From positions 24,281,493 to 24,345,492 of the forward strand of contig OX419759.1 of the NCBI GenBank assembly GCA_948567375.1: DNA of 64,000 bases, given 5' to 3'. The translations under genes were made by a program, and so were the position numbers. The notes beneath the pieces were generated by a model. That model saw only the letters and a program-made list of their open reading frames with translations. It searched no databases and was not told the DNA's origin. This document shows, in pieces, positions 57,001 through 64,000 of this stretch. How positions within the stretch are numbered: position 1 is the stretch's first letter; every line of letters begins with the position of its first letter. The stretch is from Lunularia cruciata (Eukaryota; Streptophyta; Marchantiopsida; Lunulariales; Lunulariaceae).

Positions 57001-58998
57001 CAATGATAAAAATCTCCACCTCATTCCTAATCTTCCTCAACACTATGTGGAATCAAGATTCTAACTTCTCCATTCTTTTTTGCATATACTTTCATTTTCT
57101 CTCCATCTCTTTGCTTGAGGAAGATAACTTCACTCATCAATCTCTAATAACTTCCATCTAGAAGATAGTTCTTAATAAGTGTGGTAGTCAGACTCTCCCA
57201 AGACTCTTCTTGGCCATCTCTACTCTCTTTCTTCTTGTATTTAGACTCCTACCATGTAAAAGCTACATCCTCAAAGAAATCCAGTAATATTAAAGTCCAC
57301 TCATTCTTCTTCCTCTGATAATATCCAAAAGAAGCTCTCTTGAAGTCTCCCAAAAATGCTTCTACATCTTCTCCATCCTTGTCAAAGAAAACTATAAGTT
57401 TCCTTATCTATGTGTTTCATTATCTTTCTTTTCTCTTTATATTTTCTTTTCTTTTCTATTATCTCCCACCCTATAACTAATAGAGCACAAACATGACTAA
57501 CAGCATATGAGAGTATTCTATAATAATAAATACAAAAGGCTCTAATTATTCCAAGATTCCACCATACAATCAAATCCTAGAATGCATATTAATTGAACTT
57601 TCATGGATAATTTATCCATAAGTTAAAGATTAACACCATCATAAATCTTGAGAACTAGTTGATGAAGGTGATAGTTTCTTTGTAGAAATACTAAGACTCT
57701 CTCTAAGATCTTTTACCAATGTCTCCAAAACTGCTACTACTCCACTACACTCATGGCTCTTGGGAAGTGCTTCAACTCCTTAAACTTCACACAACTTCTT
57801 GGTCCTAGATCTTCTCTCTCCCAGTCTTTGTGAAGAAGCTCCGGCATGCAATCCTCCCCAAGTCAAGTAAACCCCTCCTTTCCTTTGATCTCTTTCTCTC
57901 AAGGCTCAATGGATATGAAATTTCCTTATGTTCTTTCTCTCCATATAAAAATCACTTAAATCACTCTTTCCTCCATGTGGTGAAGGTTTTTGAATCCTCT
58001 TAACACTCTTTTCAAATTCCACTCTTAACTTTCCTTACTTTAAATTAGCCACTATTATCACTCCTTAGGAAACCTAACATAACCTAAAATTCCACTCTTG
58101 ATAGCCTTCCATGCTCCTAAGTGAATTAAAACACTTAAATATGCTTTTGGTTGTTCTTAAATTCCTCTTGAGGAGTTTGAGAACAACCAAAAGTTTAAAT
58201 TCCTCAACACTCCATAAATGGACCACTCTTCACAATGCCAATCAATTCTCCCATATGTACTCTCATTCCTCTTAAATTTTCCACATCTAATTAACACTGT
58301 AGTTCTTCCTTCCTTGCAACATTTCAGCACTTTATATTGAGCCATTTGGCATAATCATGTCTCTATTGAATACCCATCTTCTTAAATTTGGTCTAAAAAC
58401 TACCTCCTTCACTTCAGAATTTATAAATCTCCCTCCAAAAATGGTCTCTTTTTAATTTTTAGGCCAAAATGTAGTCCATCTATCTTTGAATTTTCTTGGA
58501 AAGTTTTAGTGAAATCCAATATGAAATGAAGAAATGAAGAAATGAAGAAATGATGAACTTTGTACAAGTTCCTAAAGAGCATGTAATTTTTGGAAGCAAT
58601 TTACTCTACCACCTTCTAAAAATTCTAGCTTAGTGAGTGTAGTAATTTTAAGTGCAATGATGGAAGAATAGCCCAAGCTATCATCTATTAAAATTTCAAA
58701 TCCAGATCTTAAATTTAAAGTTTTGCCCAAAATTACCATAATTCTCAAAGTCTACAATCCACCTCACACAATCTTTCCAAATTCTCTCTTATATATAGGA
58801 TATATAATATCAATTCAAAAGCATCATATTGAACTGCATGGTTTATAAATAGATCTATATTCTTTAACATAAATTTACTCCTCTCCTCCTCTAATTTTCT
58901 CTCCAAGTGAACTCTCATAGACTCCTTTTGCCTAATATAGAATTGTATGAAGAATATTATCTTGCCTTCTAGAAAGGTCTTTGTAACAAAATCATAAA

Positions 58999-59691
58999 TG
59001 TGACCCAGCTTGCCTCTCACTTAGGATAAAACACTTATGGTTATTAAAGTAGCACACCTTGGACTAAGAAGGCAAAGAACCCTAACTCTTTCACACTCCT
59101 CCAAGGCTAAAACTCCAAGGTACCTCTAAGACTTGAGCTATTGATCATTAAAGGATTCAATGAGAAAAAGATAGTTTCAAATGAAAGGATGATGAGTACC
59201 ACTTCACCCCTACTTTATACCTATGAAATATTTATGTATTAATAGTTATCAATTACCATCAAACTCAAGTTATTTGGCAAAATTTCATATAAAAGTCTAA
59301 ATTCTAAAATAATATCCAAGCAATAATCCACTAAGCATATGGTCTTATCCTTGACCCAACAACTAAATCAAGGATCCTTTCACATAGACTATCTTTGGGC
59401 TATAGAAAAATCTAAACCAAAAAAGCTTGCGGGTCCAAGAGTTCTAAATTTTTCCTCATAGCTAAAACACTTAAAATTAATTCAAAGTCAATACACTAGA
59501 AACCAAAATAGCAATGTTCTCTCTTTCACTACCTCTAAATCACAGTCACCTCTATCTTGGCTATGACTACTCTAGCTAATCATGGCTAATGCAGAAGGTT
59601 ACTTGAATTCTATATAAATAATATGTCTCAACTAGTTATAATACCAAACTAAATATCACAATAGAGCATACATGCACTAATGGGTGTTATA
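58999..59691 (-). repeat. Element 3 5' LTR (right copy)
   Basis: Plus-strand TGTGACCC...TTATA, aligned to the left LTR. Its last bases (TTATA where the other has CTACA) show C-to-T and G-to-A wear at the terminus. The inward side is followed by no recognisable primer-binding site. Confidence 0.85.
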
Positions 59692-62600
59692 GTCCGAAGA
59701 CAACAAAGTAGGGAGTTTTGCTGGGGAAAAATTAATACCTTCCATAGACACATGGATAGAAATTAGCAATGTTCATATCAATAAATTAGGTTAAGACAAG
59801 GATGGTGAATATCTCCAATGTATAGTGTAAATGTGGGAAGTCCAATCTTAGTAGATTTTTTGAAGTCCAATGTTAGTCTTCCTCAACCATTAGTATTTCT
59901 TCAGTTCCAAATACAAGATACTATTTAGGTTTCAAATCAAGTTTAAATACTCATTCATTGAGGAGATAAATAAAGTGGAAGGTCCTATATCCATTTAGCT
60001 TTGCTCACTTCCAAGTAGTGGTGTCAATTCTTTGTCAAGTAGTTGTGAGGAACCTTCCTTGTATGAACCTAAGTGACTGTGGATGATCACTACTACTTGT
60101 GGCTAGGATGTATGAAACTTGATTGTTCTAAAGGAGTGGAGCAATGTGCTAAAGAACCTTGATAGGTCTCAAGTGAGCTATAGTGTTGATAGTACCACAA
60201 GAGCAAAGACAAAGAATAGTCACCAATGCAAAGGCACTTTGGATTGATTTGTGCCTTCTAGGAATGGAAGAACATGGCATTTTGGAGTAGGAATATTTGG
60301 AGCCAAAGTAGCAACTTTGGAGTTGACAAATAATCACCTTCAAGAAATTGTTGGAACTTAACATAAGTGAAAATGATTTTAAAGTTTTCTATTTTCCATA
60401 GTGTACCATAAGTGTGACACTACACTCCTTGGGAGTGTTTGGGGTTAAATAGGTAACAATAAAGAACTACAAGCTATGATAATTCTCTTCAAATCTAGCC
60501 ATTTCCAACCTATAACCTTATGCAAATGACCAATTACTTGCTAATATACTATATTAATTAGACAACATTAGGTTTTCAATATGCTATGCATGTGGGACTT
60601 AGCACTAGGTTACAAGCCAACCAAAGAGATACCTGGAAATCATAAGTGCCTAAATTTACTATTATGATAAGTGCTAGTGAGAAAGTGTAACCCTAGTATA
60701 ACAACCTATCTTCCAATACAGTAGCCACTAGTTTCTGTACTCCTAGATATGTTGTTGGTACAATAGTCTCATGTGATATGAGACCATATCCTCATGTGGC
60801 TACGTGAAGAGCTATCTATAGTCTACACCACTCATCTACTAGTTATAGGAGCATACATGGCCCTAATAGAGTGGATAAAGTGTAGCATATAGTATCATCA
60901 AAGCCATGTTGATGGGGTAGGAGTACCTTTATGGGTAGGTATGTAGTGCTAGATATGAGTCTTTGGGGATATAACATCTCATGAAGATGGAGTAAGCCAC
61001 ATGTATTTTCTCCAATCAAGGAATTAGATGAGCATGAGCTATAGCCTGAACCAAGTTGCTTGATATAAATGTGTTGCAAAAAAATTTTACTCTTAAAGGA
61101 AACCCCATTACTCTCAAACCTCCTAATGGAAACTAAAACTTTGGTGTGAAGTCCAAGGAAGTGAGGATTTGTACATGTATTCCAGACCTTGCATTTACAA
61201 GTCTAGACATGTAACCCTAAGTAAGGTCTCTAGGCTGAGTATGAAACTTGAAAAGACTCAAACTACATCCTCTAAATAGCTCAAGATATAGGTATCATCT
61301 AAAAAGGATAGAAAGAGATGCAATGGAAAAGCAAGTTGAACCTCTTGCAAAGTTTTGCAAAGCTAGTGAGCTATGGCAAATAATAGCCCTCCAAGGGATT
61401 TCCTTGGCATGTGTCCTTGGCCAATGTTTGCTACTTGAACTTCCTTAAATTAGTATGGTGGCTATAAAACAAAGGTATCTCAACACTATAGAAAGTGCAT
61501 GCAAAGGAGATCAAGGAAGGGAGCTACTTCCTTGGCCAACAAAGAGCCCAAAACAAAATTGGACAAGAAATGGTATTGAAAGCATTTGAGACATTCACTT
61601 TGTACAACCGCCCAATTTGGTTGGATGCCCAAGAAAGCTCAAATGCATGAAATAACCATCTTGCAACCACTTGGATTAGCCATTGCATATTGATATGGAA
61701 ACAAAAAGAATGAGAAGGAGTGACAAAGCTATAAATAAACATTACATGAAACTAAATGTACGAGAATATCCCCAATAATTATAGGGCTAACACTAGATGT
61801 CTCTATTGACAAAGCAAGGAGATAAGATATACCAAACAAACAAGTAGCTCTTGAGTGCACTAGAACAAAGGCAATGCATTGGCAAAATGGAAAGAGGAGT
61901 GGAGAGCCAAAATCTGGTATGCGAGGGGAGAAACAATCATGTAGATGCTCAAAAACTAATCTTGTAGATCTATCTATTGAAAAACATGGAGAATGGAGTA
62001 AAGCATTAGCACATAAGGATTTGATAAGCTATAGTTCCTCATCTAGATGATAGTCATAGGCAAACCAAAGAAAGTTATATATGGCTGGTGGATGGCAAGT
62101 CTATGAGGTAGATAAAGTTTTAGTGGAGAAGGGTATTGGTCTTGAGAGTGGTAATGCATGGATTGCTTGTGCATACTCATCTACTTGGCCTAACATCAAG
62201 AAAAAATATAAACAATGATACTTTGGGAGGAGGGTGTGAGATTATGGTGAGCTAATAAGGTCCAAGTAGAGACATCTCTCTTGGTCATTTTTTAAGATAA
62301 TTTGTAGTAGTAAGGAGAGTATGGAGCTCGATAGATGTCTTATAGGCATAGGGATCTGGTATAAACTTGGAAGGAATGCTTTAATATGATTAAGAGACAG
62401 TGGCCATGAGTATGAGTTTGGTGTTGCTTGGAAATAAAGTATAAGAGTACAAAGAAGGTTGGTACAGAAGGAGGTAGGTACAGAAGTTACCTTTTACTTC
62501 ATCCAAAGGTATCTATATTGCACTTGATGTTGTGGACAAGACTATGTGAGTAATTGGTGAGGTGGCACATACAACCATGCTAAAGAGGCAAGGGTAGGAA

Positions 62601-64000
62601 TTTGGTCATGTAATGAATATATGTTTATAGAGTTAGGAAGAGGGGTACACATTAAGGAGATGAAGAATAGGTGTGACGACAGATGTGTACGCTACAAGAG
62701 AGTCAACCAAGGTTGTTTACTCCATTAGGAAGGATAAAAGGCATGGCAAGGGGATGGAAGTAACTCTATTGAGATGAACTTGAGCCACAATGATTGTATG
62801 CTAATATATTTGATGTTTGGATCTACTCATGAATTTCACATAAAGGTTATGGGGTTCTAGATGAGGAGCATCATCTATGGTAGTCCCTCTTGCTACCTAA
62901 GCCAAATAACAAAATGGAGGTATTGTAAAGTCTACTAAAAATACCCAAAGGAGAAAAAAAATTGCATAGAATGAAAAACAAAACATCCAAAACATACCAT
63001 TTAAATCAAAACCAAAGGAAGAACAAGAAAACAAGGATACAAACCAATCACCAACAAAAAAGAAGAAATCCAAGATGTAAAAAAGACCTATCTATTACCA
63101 AAGGAGATTTGCACTCCTCCAAACTAAGCTCATCCCTACTTCAAAAGCAATTCTACATATAGGTCCAATTCCTACCATGAACTAGGCTCCTTATATCCTA
63201 AAGGAAATTTGCAAATGTGGGTTCCATGCTTATCTTTGAGCTTGTTCCAAGAATCATCAAAACTGAAATGTTTTAGCAATACAATATCATCCAAATTACA
63301 CTATATCAGTAAGAAATAGGTCAATCCCACAAAGATATGGTAAAAAATATGAATAAATTCAAAGAAAGATATCTCAAATGTAGTTCTTACTATTCCTCAT
63401 TTAACATTTTGAGCAAAGTTCAATCCCAAAAGAAGGTAATTATGGTACATATTATTTTGCAAAATTTTCAAAATTTGTCTTGTATTATTTCATTTTATGG
63501 AGATAAAAGGAATAATTTTATGTTCAAGGGAAGAAACCTCTTGCTTAGGTGTTCTTCAAATCTATTTTTGTACAAAACAAGCCACAAAGAATTGATCTCT
63601 GAAGATTTGTCTAAACAAAGAAGGAGCTACAAAGAAACCAATGACAAAGATTGGCCCAAGCCAAAGAAGTCACGTACAGAGATTTCTTTGGAGCTAAAGA
63701 TCTTTGGAACCAAAGACCATACAACAATTTGATAGCCATTATGACCTATGCAAATAATTTCCACCTAGGACCATTGGCCCCACAAAGAGAACTCTCACAT
63801 GAAGATAATGATAGCTCAACCATTAAAGACCATTTCTTTAAGAGTCTTGACTATAAAAACTAGTGCCCACTAAGTAATTTCACTTTCTGCCAAAAATGTT
63901 TGTTATCACTCTAAAGAATACTCCAACATCCTTTGGAGTTGAATCTTCTTTATAATCATAGTGCACTCATAAGAAATGGTTCAAGCAAGAGGAGAAATGA
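59692..64000. other. AT-rich DNA without recognisable genes
   Basis: Open frames such as 63337-63732 and 63651-63863 (overlapping in different frames) and 62962-63162 (Lys/Asn-rich) have no domain I know. No LTR pair, terminal inverted repeat or tandem array was noticed. It is probably old repeat debris. Confidence 0.4.

Larger units (their letters stand above)
52328..59691 (-). mobile_element. Element 3: old Ty3/gypsy LTR retrotransposon
   Basis: A 7.4-kb element in minus orientation bounded by two long LTRs of about 690 bp that are clearly related but much diverged. Inside are traces of gag, protease, reverse transcriptase, RNase H and integrase in Ty3/gypsy order, broken by many stops and frameshifts. 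No target duplication could be found, so the ends are approximate. It is far older than Elements 1 and 2. Confidence 0.85.

Overview
The window is nuclear DNA from a land plant or close streptophyte relative. The evidence is two plant-type genes, one with spliced introns, embedded in AT-rich DNA that is mostly LTR-retrotransposon sequence, with LINE tails and tandem repeats. Short introns (about 105-290 nt) and a compact gene region would suit a bryophyte, but the species cannot be fixed from this sequence.

Layout. 1-352: diverged fragment of the retroelement family seen complete at 5.2-15.1 kb. 353-5177: AT-rich DNA with small tandem duplications, ending in an ~85-bp tandem repeat. 5178-15112: Element 1, a 9.9-kb minus-strand Ty3/gypsy element inserted into that repeat. 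15942-16541: inverted solo LTR of the Element 2 family. 16755-23369: Element 2, a plus-strand chromodomain Ty3/gypsy element with two 742-bp LTRs and a perfect 5-bp target duplication. 23434-23859 and 24449-24938: two solo LTRs of another family, rich in heat-shock-element-like repeats. 26.3-36 kb: the gene island, with a single-exon sphingoid long-chain-base kinase (LCBK2-like) and a four-exon FtsJ-type RNA 2'-O-methyltransferase. 36-41.4 kb: AT-rich DNA with LINE tails. 41475-42068: 5'-truncated LINE with a 12-bp target duplication. 42.07-44.45 kb: complex tandem array with ~200-bp units. 52328-59691: Element 3, an old degraded minus-strand Ty3/gypsy element. 59.7-64 kb: AT-rich DNA without recognisable genes.

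The standout is Element 1. Read on the minus strand it is one continuous frame of about 7.4 kb encoding gag with two zinc knuckles, an aspartic protease, a full cytosine-5 DNA methyltransferase domain (motifs I, IV, VI, VIII, IX and X in canonical order), reverse transcriptase, RNase H and integrase, ending in a PHD finger. The element therefore carried both a DNA-methylation writer and a likely chromatin reader. The frame has no frameshift but 14 internal stops, ten TAG and four TGA and no TAA, each explicable by one C-to-T change in a CAG (CHG) or CGA (CG) codon. That is the expected scar of methylcytosine deamination. One of these stops directly follows the catalytic Cys of the methyltransferase. 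Element 2 shows the same kind of decay.
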